Assembly (NCBI GenBank): GCA_002483135.1
Contig: DLHI01000032.1
Location: 26,499-90,498, forward strand
Direction: 5' to 3'
DNA length: 64,000 bases
Source of the DNA: Hyphomonadaceae bacterium UBA7672
GTDB lineage: Bacteria; Pseudomonadota; Alphaproteobacteria; Caulobacterales; Hyphomonadaceae
Shown here: in pieces, positions 8,252 through 16,226 of the stretch
Layout: each line of letters opens with the position of its first letter
Numbering within the stretch: position 1 is the stretch's first letter
Made by a program: the position numbers and the translations under genes
The notes under the pieces: generated by a model
The model's input: only the letters and a program-made list of their open reading frames with translations
Told to the model about the DNA's origin: nothing
Database searches by the model: none

Positions 8252-9352
8252 TCAGTCTTCCGCCGCCTGGAAGTATTTCGAGAGGCGGAGGCCCTGCCCT
8301 GCGTAGGTCGAATATGAGCCGGCGGCGCCATAGGGCACGTCGGGTTCGGTGGTGAGCTTTTCGAAGACAAGGCGGCCGACGGGTTGGCCGTCTTCGAGGA
8401 TGAAAGGGACTTCGCGCGAGCGGACTTCGAGGACGGCCTTGCCCTTGGAGTGCGTGACGCCGAAGCCGGGGTCGAAGAAGCCGGCATAGTGGGCGCGGAA
8501 CTCGCCTAGCTCGGGCGCGATGGGGGCCATCTCGGCGGCTTCGTCCAGCGGGATGACGATCTTTTCCTTCGACGCGAGGATGTAGAACTCGCCGGGGTCC
8601 AGCACGATGCGGCCGCCGCGTGCGCGGATCGGCTCCCAGAAATCGTCGATAGCGTGCGCGCCAATAGCGGCGAGGTCGATCACGCGCGAATGCCGCTTGG
8701 CGCGATAGCCGACGATGTCTGACTTGGTGGGGAAGAGGTCGAGGCTGAACGTCATGTCGCGCACCGGCTTGGGCGGGCCGCGACGGACGCGGAGTTGCAG
8801 CAGACGATCACCCGTGCGCGCGAGGACGGAGAAGGTGCGCGGGGATATCTCGGCATAAAGCTCACCCGAATAACCGGCGGGGACGCCATCGAAGGCGCGG
8901 GCGCGGTCGGATACGGCGCGGACGAAGACGTCGATGCGGCCGGTGGAGCTTTTCGGGTTGGCGGCGGCGGAGACGTCTTTCGGCAGGCGCAGGCGTTCCT
9001 GCAGCGGGACGAGATAAACGCAACCGGTTTCGAGCACCGCGCCGCGCGTGAGATCGAGCGTGTGCATGACGAGGCTGTCGTCGAGCCGGTCGGCAACGAC
9101 GGACTTGCCGGGCAGGAAGCTGGCGCGCAGGCGGTAGGCGACCTTGCCGAGACGCAGATCAAGGCTGGCGGGCTGGATCTGGTCGGGCTTGACCCCGCCA
9201 TCGGCGAGGATCGCGCCGGAGGCGATGATCGCCTTCAGCTCGCTGTCTGGCATGACGCCGGGGGCGGCGGCGCGCTTTGCGGGCGGCTTCGCGGCGGCCT
9301 TTGCCGGGGCCCTGGCAGCCGGTTTCATGTGGGCGGGAGACGTCTTCTTCAT
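8252..9352 (-). CDS. dcd: dCTP deaminase, double-length alphaproteobacterial form
   Basis: The first 35 residues are a Lys/Ala/Pro-rich basic tail. They are followed by two tandem dUTPase/dCTP-deaminase-like halves: the first starts near MPDSELKAII and contains IQPASLDLRLG, AANPKSSTGRIDVF and GELYAEISPRTF; the second contains VLDPGEFYILASKEKI and GFFDPGFGVTH. E. coli Dcd is about 193 residues, so this 366-residue form is a duplication/fusion known from related alphaproteobacteria. It should deaminate dCTP to dUTP for thymidylate synthesis. The ATG at 9352 has a GAAGGG site; a GTG at 9367 is possible. It lies 7 bp downstream of the GST gene, probably co-transcribed. Confidence 0.85.
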   Translation of the reverse strand: MKKTSPAHMKPAARAPAKAAAKPPAKRAAAPGVMPDSELKAIIASGAILADGGVKPDQIQPASLDLRLGKVAYRLRASFLPGKSVVADRLDDSLVMHTLDLTRGAVLETGCVYLVPLQERLRLPKDVSAAANPKSSTGRIDVFVRAVSDRARAFDGVPAGYSGELYAEISPRTFSVLARTGDRLLQLRVRRGPPKPVRDMTFSLDLFPTKSDIVGYRAKRHSRVIDLAAIGAHAIDDFWEPIRARGGRIVLDPGEFYILASKEKIVIPLDEAAEMAPIAPELGEFRAHYAGFFDPGFGVTHSKGKAVLEVRSREVPFILEDGQPVGRLVFEKLTTEPDVPYGAAGSYSTYAGQGLRLSKYFQAAED

Positions 9353-9359
9353 TCGCCCT

Positions 9360-9998
9360 TCATGCACCGGGCGGCGTCACCTTGAAAGCCTGCTGTATCT
9401 CCAGGAAAGACGGAAGTGATTCGCAACGCGCGGCATGGGAGGCGAGCATCGGCCAGCTTTCGGAAATATCGTACAGGCCAGGATGCGCATCGCCGAGGAA
9501 GCGGACTGCGCAGGCGACCGCGACATCCGCATGGCCAATGGCAGGGCCGAACCACCAGGGCGTCGTCCGGGCGGTGCGGCTGCGTTCGAGCGCGTTGAGG
9601 CAGCCGGCGATCTGGCTGCGGCAGCGGTCGACCCAGGCAGGCGTCGCCCGGCCGTGGACAGCGCTTTCATAGACGAGGGACACGGCCTTGTCGGCCATGC
9701 CAGTCGCCAGGGCGCAGACCTTCAGCGCCTCGCGCCGTTCCGCACCGCCCGCCGGCATCATGACGAGGCCGGGCGGGGCAAGCTGGTCGAGCGCATCCAG
9801 GATGGCATGGCTTTCGATCAGCGCCTCGCCCGTGTTGAGGACCAGCGTGGGCACACGCATCAGCGGATTGTATTGCGCGATCCTGTCAGCATCGCCGAAC
9901 ACCGACCATGGCCGGTGTTCGAACGCCATGCCGTAGAGCCGCATCGCGATGGCAACGCGGCGGACGAATGGGCTGTCATACTGGCCGATCAGAATCAT
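9360..9998 (-). CDS. Glutathione S-transferase family protein
   Basis: A 212-residue GST: an N-terminal thioredoxin-like half (MILIGQYDSPFVRRVAI, then RVPTLVLNTGEALIESHAILD, with the cis-Pro and the Glu-Ser that bind the glutathione gamma-glutamyl group) followed by an all-helical half ending near residue 205. The usual catalytic Ser/Cys/Tyr is probably Ser9 in YDSPF. Cytosolic. I chose the ATG at 9996-9998 because a GGGAG site lies 8 bases upstream; the open frame extends to 10094 without one. The substrate is not predictable. It leads a probable operon with dcd. Confidence 0.88.
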   Translation of the reverse strand: MILIGQYDSPFVRRVAIAMRLYGMAFEHRPWSVFGDADRIAQYNPLMRVPTLVLNTGEALIESHAILDALDQLAPPGLVMMPAGGAERREALKVCALATGMADKAVSLVYESAVHGRATPAWVDRCRSQIAGCLNALERSRTARTTPWWFGPAIGHADVAVACAVRFLGDAHPGLYDISESWPMLASHAARCESLPSFLEIQQAFKVTPPGA

Positions 9999-10225
9999 GG
10001 ATCTGCTCCCACGCGGCACACTAGCACTTTTCGTTGAGGCAAGAATTGTCGTCAGCAAGGCAAAATCAAACAGGACAGCGACCCGAGCGGCCAATCTGAC
10101 GCAGGGGTCAGGCCTTTATATTATTATTTTCTTATATACACGACGAACAAGACAACGGCTTGCTATAGCCCGGCGATCGTTGCCTGATACGTCGTCGCCG
10201 AAGTGTTTACCGGTTGAGGTCGGCC
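9999..10225. promoter_or_regulatory. Divergent promoter region of gst and cydA with AT-rich block
   Basis: A 227-bp gap between divergent genes. Positions 10115-10140 are almost pure A/T, which stands out in this GC-rich DNA and could be an UP element or a site bound by a nucleoid protein for cydA. I looked for an FNR box (TTGAT-N4-ATCAA) and saw none. Confidence 0.45.
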
Positions 10226-11638
10226 ATGGAATTCGACGCACTGCTTCTATCACGCCTGCAGTTTGCATTCACGGTCGGATTTCATATCATCTTCCCGGCC
10301 TTCACCATCGGGCTGGCGTCGTTTCTTGCCGTGCTTGAAGGGCTGTGGCTGGCGACGAAGAAGCCAGTCTATCGCAATCTCTATCTCTTCTGGGTCAAGA
10401 TTTTCGCGCTGTCGTTCGGCATGGGCGTCGTGTCGGGCGTGGTGATGAGCTACCAGTTCGGGACGAACTGGAGCGTATTCTCCACGCAGGTCGGCAGCGT
10501 GATCGGGCCGTTGCTGGCATATGAAGTGCTCACGGCGTTCTTCCTCGAAGCTTCGTTCCTTGGCGTGATGCTGTTCGGCTGGAAGAAGGTTGGGCCGAAG
10601 CTCCACTTCTTTGCGACCTGCATGGTGGCCTTCGGCACGCTGATGAGCGCGTTCTGGATCCTGGCGGCCAATTCTTGGATGCAGACACCGCAGGGTTTCG
10701 CATTCGCCGATGACGGCACGATGGTCGCGACCAACTTCGTGGACGTGATCTTCAATCCGTCGACGCCCTCGCGGTTCATGCATATGGTGCTAGCGGCATT
10801 CCTCACCACGGCGATGGTGGTGGCGGGTGCGTCTGCCTTTGCGTTGCTGGCAAGGAAGGCCATTGCAGAAAGCCGCATCGCGCTGCGCATGGGCATACTG
10901 ATGATGGCGATCGTCGCGCCGCTTCAGGTTGTGGTCGGGCATGAGAGCGGCGTGGTCGCACACGAGCACCAGCCCGCGAAAGTGGCTGCGATGGAAGGCT
11001 GGTGGGAGACGCAGGCGCAGCAACCTACCCTGCTGTTCGGCTGGCCCGACGAAGGGAACGAGACCACACACGCCGCCATAGGGATTCCCGGCATGGGATC
11101 ATGGTTCGTGGCGGGCGACGCCAATGCGGAACTTGAGGGCCTCAAAGCGTTTCCGAAGGAAGACCGGCCGCCGGTGTGGATGACCTTCTGGGGGTTCCGC
11201 GTGATGGTGGGGATGGGGCTGATCATGGTGGCGCTGGGCGTGTGGGGCGCGGCGCTGTGGGTATTCAGGCGTGTCGACGGCGCGAAGTGGTATCAGCGCG
11301 CTCTGGTGCTGGCGGCGCCATCAGGATTTGTCGCGGTGCTGGCGGGCTGGATTTCGGCGGAGGTGGGACGGCAACCCTATGTCGTCTATGGCGTGCTGCG
11401 GACGGCGGATGCGGTCTCGCCTGTTCCGGCAGGATCGATTGCGCTGTCGCTGCTGTTCTTCATGGTGGTCTACGCCATCGTGTTCACGGCGGGGGCGCTC
11501 TACATCCTGCGCCTGATGGCGAAGGGGCCGGACACCGAGGAGGAACCGCCGAAGGATACGCGCGAGCCGCCCGGTTCGCCACTCGCGACCGGCGTGAAGA
11601 GCGCCACGGACAAGACACCCGCAAGTGGGGAGGCCTGA
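10226..11638 (+). CDS. cydA: Cytochrome bd ubiquinol oxidase subunit I (CIO type)
   Basis: A 470-residue integral membrane subunit carrying the haems of a bd-type quinol oxidase, which reduces O2 to water without pumping protons. The N-terminal LSRLQFAFTVGFHIIFPAFT block holds the haem b595 ligand His20. GHESGVVAHEHQPAK and GRQPYVVYGVLRT are the quinol/haem signature blocks. The Q-loop is short, as in cyanide-insensitive (CioA-like) oxidases. About nine membrane helices are visible, with a Pro/Asp/Glu-rich cytosolic tail. The ATG at 10226 follows a GAGG site by 8 bases. cydB starts 2 bp after the stop. Confidence 0.95.
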   Translation: MEFDALLLSRLQFAFTVGFHIIFPAFTIGLASFLAVLEGLWLATKKPVYRNLYLFWVKIFALSFGMGVVSGVVMSYQFGTNWSVFSTQVGSVIGPLLAYEVLTAFFLEASFLGVMLFGWKKVGPKLHFFATCMVAFGTLMSAFWILAANSWMQTPQGFAFADDGTMVATNFVDVIFNPSTPSRFMHMVLAAFLTTAMVVAGASAFALLARKAIAESRIALRMGILMMAIVAPLQVVVGHESGVVAHEHQPAKVAAMEGWWETQAQQPTLLFGWPDEGNETTHAAIGIPGMGSWFVAGDANAELEGLKAFPKEDRPPVWMTFWGFRVMVGMGLIMVALGVWGAALWVFRRVDGAKWYQRALVLAAPSGFVAVLAGWISAEVGRQPYVVYGVLRTADAVSPVPAGSIALSLLFFMVVYAIVFTAGALYILRLMAKGPDTEEEPPKDTREPPGSPLATGVKSATDKTPASGEA

Positions 11639-11640
11639 CC

Positions 11641-12669
11641 ATGTTTGGCATTGAACTCTCCATGATCTGGGCCGTTCTGATTGCGGTCGCTGTCTTTCTC
11701 TATGTCGCGCTCGACGGGTTCGACCTTGGCGTCGGCATCCTGTTCCCGTTCGCGAAGGATCGCCACGAGCGCGACCAGATGCAGGCCGCCATCGCGCCGG
11801 TGTGGGACGGCAATGAGACGTGGCTGGTGCTCGGCGGCGGCGGCTTGTTTGCCGCTTTCCCAAAAGCCTACGCAGCGCTGATGCCGGCGCTGTACCTGCC
11901 GATCATCCTGATGCTGCTGGCGCTGATCTTCCGGGGCGTGGCGTTCGAGTTTCGCCATCATGGCCGCGAGCGCGGGAGGAAGTGGTGGACGGTTGCGTTC
12001 TCTGCCGGCTCCATTGTGGCGGCGGCGGCGCAGGGCCTGATCCTCGGCGCGTTCGTGCAGGGCGTGAACGTGGTGGATGGCGTGTTCGTCGGCGGGCCGC
12101 TGGACTGGCTGACGCCGTTCTCGATCCTTGTGGCCGCGGCGCTGGTGGCTGGCTATGCGCTGCTGGGCGCAGGGTGGCTGGTCTACAAGACGCAGGGCGA
12201 GTTGTTCGAGCGCGCGCGGGCGTGGGTGAAACAGCTGGCGCTGCTGACGGCGATGGGCATGGGGGCGGTGAGCCTTGCGACGCTGGGCGTCGATCCGCGC
12301 GTGACCTATCGCTGGGGTCTCACCATGACATCTATCGACTGGAGCACATTCATTGTGCTGGCGCCGTTGCCGATCGTTGCGGGCGGGCTGTGCTTCCTGC
12401 TGTGGCGCGGGGCGGACAAGGGACAGCATCTGCAGCCCTATCTCTATACCGTGTGCCTGTTCCTGGTGGGCTATGTGGGTCTGGCGATCAGCCTGTGGCC
12501 TTACATCATCCCGTTCGCGATGACGCCGCAGGAGGCGGCTGCGGCGGACAATGCGCTGTCGCTGATGCTATGGGGCGCACTGCCGATGCTGCCGATCATT
12601 CTCGGCTACACGGCTTATGTGTACTGGCTCTTCCGCGCGAAGGTGTCCGATGAGGCGTCCTATCATTGA
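11641..12669 (+). CDS. cydB: Cytochrome bd ubiquinol oxidase subunit II
   Basis: A 342-residue membrane subunit partnering CydA. The hallmark N-terminus MIWAVLIAVAVFLYVALDGFDLG is followed by the conserved PVWDGNETWLVLGGGGLFAAFP block, with about eight hydrophobic helices in all. The same reading frame is open much further upstream inside cydA, but the ATG at 11641 directly after the cydA stop is the obvious start. The 3' end overlaps the mini-subunit gene at 12650. Confidence 0.96.
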   Translation: MFGIELSMIWAVLIAVAVFLYVALDGFDLGVGILFPFAKDRHERDQMQAAIAPVWDGNETWLVLGGGGLFAAFPKAYAALMPALYLPIILMLLALIFRGVAFEFRHHGRERGRKWWTVAFSAGSIVAAAAQGLILGAFVQGVNVVDGVFVGGPLDWLTPFSILVAAALVAGYALLGAGWLVYKTQGELFERARAWVKQLALLTAMGMGAVSLATLGVDPRVTYRWGLTMTSIDWSTFIVLAPLPIVAGGLCFLLWRGADKGQHLQPYLYTVCLFLVGYVGLAISLWPYIIPFAMTPQEAAAADNALSLMLWGALPMLPIILGYTAYVYWLFRAKVSDEASYH

Positions 12670-12799
12670 AGGCCCGCCCGGGCCGGGCGATCCGAAACAG
12701 CCGCTGGGCAAGAGCCTGATCTGGTTCGCAGCGTTGTGGGTCGGCGGGCTCGCAGCGGTGGCGGCGGTGGCGTATGCGCTGCGAGCTTTGATCCTTTAG
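12650..12799 (+). CDS. DUF2474-type small subunit of bd oxidase
   Basis: A 49-residue single-pass membrane protein: a Pro/Gly-rich N-terminus (RRPIIEGPPGPGD), then one helix (about residues 19-43, LIWFAALWVGGLAAVAAVAYAL). Its start overlaps the end of cydB by 20 bp. Small one-helix proteins in this position (DUF2474, functionally like CydX) stabilise the haem-bearing CydA subunit in related oxidases. The role is inferred from size, topology and place; the sequence itself is weakly informative. Confidence 0.75.
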   Translation: MRRPIIEGPPGPGDPKQPLGKSLIWFAALWVGGLAAVAAVAYALRALIL

Positions 12800-12825
12800 C
12801 TGCCTTGGGCCCAACTCAAGAGCTC

Positions 12826-13302
12826 CTAGGTTCCCGGAGCAGTGCCATCATCTTCGAACAACAGACCATCGCGTACGCTGAGCCATGTGTGCGGCGTGGA
12901 CCGCCTATCTACCAAAGACCACTCCGGCTGGCCGTCGGCAGTCATGAACGAGACGAAGTGATGGCCGCTTGTCAGTTCGAGATCGATCTCCGGCAGCCGA
13001 CCGACCATCGAAAGCCGCGAAACCGCGGCGTCCCTCAAGCGATTGAACGAACGCTCCCAGACGTCGTCTTCACTCCAGGAGCCGCATATGATGGATGTCT
13101 CATCCTCGATCCGCCAGCTCCACTCGACGCTGAGCATGATCTCGCCCACCGGATTTCCCGCTGACCCGTCCCGTCGCACCTTGCCAGGTGCAAGCGCACC
13201 AAATTCTAGAAAAATGGTTGAGCCATATCCGCGCCATAGATGACTGACCTTCATGCCGACGAGATCGTCGGCAACACGACTGAATGACTCCAGCGCCCCC
13301 AT
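12826..13302 (-). CDS. Hypothetical cytosolic protein, possible immunity-like fold
   Basis: A 158-residue acidic protein with no signal or membrane segment. Notable stretches are HLWRGYGSTIFLEFG near residue 22 and a Trp-rich centre (VEWSWRIED, GSWSEDDVWE). I do not recognise it with certainty; the GYGSxIFLEFG pattern recalls small uncharacterised and immunity-type proteins scattered in proteobacteria. The ATG at 13302 has an AGAGG site about 10 bases upstream. It sits between cyd and metZ, convergent with the former. Its GC content appears lower than that of the neighbours, which hints at recent acquisition. Confidence 0.6.
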   Translation of the reverse strand: MGALESFSRVADDLVGMKVSHLWRGYGSTIFLEFGALAPGKVRRDGSAGNPVGEIMLSVEWSWRIEDETSIICGSWSEDDVWERSFNRLRDAAVSRLSMVGRLPEIDLELTSGHHFVSFMTADGQPEWSLVDRRSTPHTWLSVRDGLLFEDDGTAPGT

Positions 13303-13479
13303 AAATGGTCAGCCTCTCCCTCGCTCCACGGACGCTCCCATGCGCGCTTGGAGCCCGGCACATTGGTACTCTCTTGGGGGCTTCCCCTTCAATCCATGAT
13401 AACTCTTCAGCTCGCCTCACTGGTCTCGAGGCGTGTGACAGATTATAGCGCTGTCCCCGACCATCGAAAGGCAGCCGCC

Positions 13480-14676
13480 ATGACCAAGGACACGAAAGAC
13501 CGCAAGCCCGGCAACTGGCGCCCGCAGACCATGATGGTGCGGGGCGGGACGACCCGGTCTGAGCATGGCGAAACGTCCGAGGCGCTCTTCCTCAATTCGG
13601 GCTTTGTCTATGACAGCCCCGAGGAGCAGTCCGCCCGCATGGCGGGCGAGAAGGCGGGCTACATCTATTCGCGCTATGCCAACCCGACCGTGCGGATGCT
13701 GGAGGAGCGGCTGTGCCTGCTGGAGGGCGCGGAGGATTGCCGCGCAACGGCGAGCGGCATGGCGGCGATCCACACGATGCTCGTGGCGCCGGTGAAGCCG
13801 GGCGATCGCATCGTGGCGCCGCGTGCGCTGTTCTCGTCGTGCATCTGGATCCTGAAGAACGTCATGCCGAAAATGGGCGTCGAGGTGACGTGGGTCGACG
13901 GATCCAATCCGAAGGAGTGGGAACGCGCGCTGGCGAAGCCATGCCGCTTCGTGCTTATCGAGACCCCGTCAAATCCTATGCTGGACGCTGTCGATATCCG
14001 TATGGTGGCCGATCTCACGCACGCTGCAGGCGGTGAGTTGATCGTCGACAACGTGTTCGCCTCGCCCATCCTGCAGAAGCCGCTCGAGTTCGGCGCGGAT
14101 TGGGTTGTCTATTCGACGACCAAGCACATGGACGGCCAGGGACGCACGCTTGGCGGCGCCATCCTCGGCAAGGCCAAGGCCATCGAAGACAACATCCAGC
14201 AATACTATCGCCACACCGGACCTTCGATGTCTCCGTTCAACGCGTGGATCGTGCTGAAGGGTCTCGAGACGATGGACCTGCGCGTGCGCGCGATGAGCGC
14301 CAATGCGCGCAAGATCGCGGACCGGCTTGCCGGGCACCCGAAGATCACGGCTGTGCGCTATCCCGGCCGGTCGGACCACCCGCACCACAACATCCACGCC
14401 GCGCAGATGCCGGAGGCTGGCGGATCGATGGTGGCGTTCTCGCTGAAGGGCGGGCGCGAGGCGGCGTTCGGGATGCTGAACAAGCTTGGGCTTGTCGACA
14501 TCTCCAACAACCTGGGGGACGCGAAGTCGCTGATCACCCACCCGGCCACGACGACCCACCGCACCCTCACCGACGAGGAACGCGCGGCGATCGGGCTGGA
14601 TGATACCTGGGTCCGCCTGTCGGTTGGCCTCGAAGATCCGGCCGACATCGCCGAGGACATCGAACAGGCGCTGTAG
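13480..14676 (+). CDS. metZ: O-succinylhomoserine sulfhydrylase
   Basis: A 398-residue PLP enzyme of the Cys/Met metabolism family that makes homocysteine from O-succinylhomoserine and sulfide in methionine synthesis. Visible blocks are YIYSRYANPTVRMLEERL, ASGMAAIHTML, ETPSNPMLD, IVDNVFASP and YSTTKHMDGQG with the PLP Lys215, and a C-terminal SNNLGDAKSLITHPATTTH substrate block. The start at 13480 gives the normal length; a longer frame from 13348 adds a non-conserved tail inside the 177-bp gap. I examined that gap for a SAM-II-type riboswitch and did not find one. Confidence 0.92.
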   Translation: MTKDTKDRKPGNWRPQTMMVRGGTTRSEHGETSEALFLNSGFVYDSPEEQSARMAGEKAGYIYSRYANPTVRMLEERLCLLEGAEDCRATASGMAAIHTMLVAPVKPGDRIVAPRALFSSCIWILKNVMPKMGVEVTWVDGSNPKEWERALAKPCRFVLIETPSNPMLDAVDIRMVADLTHAAGGELIVDNVFASPILQKPLEFGADWVVYSTTKHMDGQGRTLGGAILGKAKAIEDNIQQYYRHTGPSMSPFNAWIVLKGLETMDLRVRAMSANARKIADRLAGHPKITAVRYPGRSDHPHHNIHAAQMPEAGGSMVAFSLKGGREAAFGMLNKLGLVDISNNLGDAKSLITHPATTTHRTLTDEERAAIGLDDTWVRLSVGLEDPADIAEDIEQAL

Positions 14677-14716
14677 CGCCTGGCCTGCCTCACAGCCGGG
14701 CTGAACTAACGGTTTA

Positions 14717-14751
14717 GTTGCGATTGCAAATGTTTTATTTGTAATCGCAAC
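14717..14751. promoter_or_regulatory. 15-bp dyad, probable operator of yceI
   Basis: The arms 14717-14731 (GTTGCGATTGCAAAT) and 14737-14751 (its complement with one mismatch) flank a 5-nt spacer, about 85 bp before the yceI start. There is no U-run on either strand, so it is not a terminator. The size and symmetry fit a dimeric MarR- or TetR-type repressor site. No regulator gene lies next to it. Confidence 0.6.
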
Positions 14752-14836
14752 AAATCGCGACATATGCCATCCGGAACGCAAACGCCGCGAAACCGCGCGG
14801 CGGGAGGCGTCGATGTCATTTGAGGGACTGTCTGCC

Positions 14837-15541
14837 ATGAAGAAACTGTTCGCTGGCGCAAGCCTCGCGCTGATCCTGCTCGCCGCCTGCGCGCCTGCGC
14901 CAGCCACCGAAGCTGCTGCGCCGGCCGCTGAACCTGTCGCCGCCGCGCCCGCGCCTGTCGCCATCACGGTTCCCGCGGGCGAGTATGTTTCCGATCCCAA
15001 CCATGCGAGCGTCGGCTTCGAAGTGCAGCACCTCGGCCTGTCGTTCTACTCGCTGAAGTTCAAGACGTTCGACGCCACCGTGGCCTTCGATCCGGCCAAT
15101 ATCGCGGCCTCGAAGGTGACGGCGACCATCAAGGCGACAGATATCCTTGCGGGCTATCCGAGCGATTATGTCGCCAACCATCCGGGCACGAAGTTCACGA
15201 GCTGGGAGGATGATCTCGCCAACTCGACCAACTTCCTCGATGCGGGTCAGTATCCGACCATCACCTTCGTCTCGACCTCGGTCGAGCCGTCGGGCGAGCG
15301 TTCGGCGAAGGTGACGGGCGACCTGACGCTCAAGGGCGTCACCAAGCCGGTGACGCTGGACGTGACATTTGCGGGCGAGACGGCTTCGCACCCATTCTCC
15401 AAGGTTCCAGCGATCGGCTTCTCGGCGACGGGCACGTTCAAACGGTCGGACTTCGGCCTGACCTATCTGGCCCCAGCTATCGTGGGCGATGATGTGAAGG
15501 TCCAGATCGAGGCCGACTTCATTCAGAAGGTTGCCTCGTAG
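14837..15541 (+). CDS. YceI-family lipocalin-like lipoprotein
   Basis: A 234-residue exported protein. The lipobox LLAAC places the lipidated Cys at residue 18, then an Ala/Pro-rich linker of about 30 residues leads into a YceI beta-barrel (DPNHASVGFEVQHLGLS, FTSWEDDL, ITFVSTSVEPSG, VTGDLTLKGVTKPVTLDVTF). Members bind isoprenoid chains such as polyprenyl or ubiquinone precursors. The ATG at 14837 has GAGGG upstream. A perfect hairpin follows the stop, and a dyad operator precedes the gene, so it looks monocistronic and regulated. Confidence 0.88.
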   Translation: MKKLFAGASLALILLAACAPAPATEAAAPAAEPVAAAPAPVAITVPAGEYVSDPNHASVGFEVQHLGLSFYSLKFKTFDATVAFDPANIAASKVTATIKATDILAGYPSDYVANHPGTKFTSWEDDLANSTNFLDAGQYPTITFVSTSVEPSGERSAKVTGDLTLKGVTKPVTLDVTFAGETASHPFSKVPAIGFSATGTFKRSDFGLTYLAPAIVGDDVKVQIEADFIQKVAS

Positions 15542-15564
15542 AGATCTCTTTCGTTTCACTCACG

Positions 15565-15599
15565 CAAGGAGCGTGGACGCTTGTCGTTCACGCTCCTTG
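15565..15599 (+). terminator. Hairpin terminator after yceI
   Basis: An 11-bp perfect inverted repeat (15565-15575 with 15589-15599) with a 13-nt loop lies 24 bp after the yceI stop. The downstream T-run is short and broken, so termination may be partial. Confidence 0.6.
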
Positions 15600-15623
15600 T
15601 CCTTATTCGGGTGACGGGTCCGG

Positions 15624-16046
15624 ATGAGGCTGTCAGACGTGGCGAGCGCCTTCACCTTTGAAGCCAGGACGCAGGACGTGATCGTCCGCGTGAGGCCCGT
15701 CTTCGTCGAGGAGCAGAGTTCGCCGGAGGACGAGCGGTTCCTCTGGGCCTACCACGTGGAAATCGAGAACGCCGGAGCACGGACGCTCCAACTGATGACG
15801 CGGCACTGGCGCATTACCGATGGCGATGGCCGCACCCAGGAGGTGATCGGCGACGGCGTCATTGGCCAGCAGCCAGTTCTGAGGCCGGGAGCGAGCTTCG
15901 AATATACCTCAGGCTGCCCCCTGACGACGCCGTCGGGGCTCATGCAGGGAACCTACACGCTGCACGACCGCGAGGGCGACGCGCTGGTGGTCGAGATTCC
16001 CCTCTTCCCGCTCGACAGCCCGTACGAAACGCGGCGGCCCAACTAG
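15624..16046 (+). CDS. apaG: ApaG-domain protein
   Basis: A 140-residue ApaG/PolDIP2-fold protein. The typical pattern is present: VRVRPVFVEEQSSPEDERFLWAYHVEIEN, RTLQLMTRHWRITDGDGR, VIGQQPVLRPGASFEYTSG and LTTPSGLMQGTY. ApaG is linked to Co2+/Mg2+ homeostasis and nucleotide signalling in enterics, but its biochemical role is unclear. No signal peptide; cytosolic. The start ATG at 15624 lies just downstream of the yceI hairpin with only a weak ribosome site. Confidence 0.9.
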   Translation: MRLSDVASAFTFEARTQDVIVRVRPVFVEEQSSPEDERFLWAYHVEIENAGARTLQLMTRHWRITDGDGRTQEVIGDGVIGQQPVLRPGASFEYTSGCPLTTPSGLMQGTYTLHDREGDALVVEIPLFPLDSPYETRRPN

Positions 16047-16064
16047 GACAAGCAACCCGGCGGC

Positions 16065-16117
16065 TGTAACGGCGCGCAATTGCACTTGCTACACCGTGTA
16101 ACGCAGCCCGTAACGGT
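16065..16117 (+). promoter_or_regulatory. TGTAACG repeats upstream of TonB receptor gene
   Basis: TGTAACG occurs at 16065-16071 and 16097-16103, and a one-base variant, CGTAACG, at 16109-16115. The same element recurs before the second TonB receptor (50918-50957). This points to a shared regulator binding direct repeats, somewhat like a Pho box, although the spacing here (32 and 12 bp) is less regular. Confidence 0.45.
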
Positions 16118-16226
16118 AAATAACTGCCTGAGTCGAAACAGTTTTCCTATTCCCTTCCGTGAACAGGGGGAGGCGCGCCCGCTTTGGTCGCGCCCGCACG
16201 ACAAAAAAACGGACGGGAGGACTACT

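Noticed and set aside
10100..10225. FNR/Anr box upstream of cydA
   Set aside because: No TTGAT-N4-ATCAA palindrome found, although bd oxidases are often oxygen-regulated.
13303..13479. SAM-type riboswitch before metZ
   Set aside because: Alphaproteobacterial metZ genes often have one, but the conserved SAM-II pseudoknot sequences are absent; only a small 6-bp hairpin is seen.
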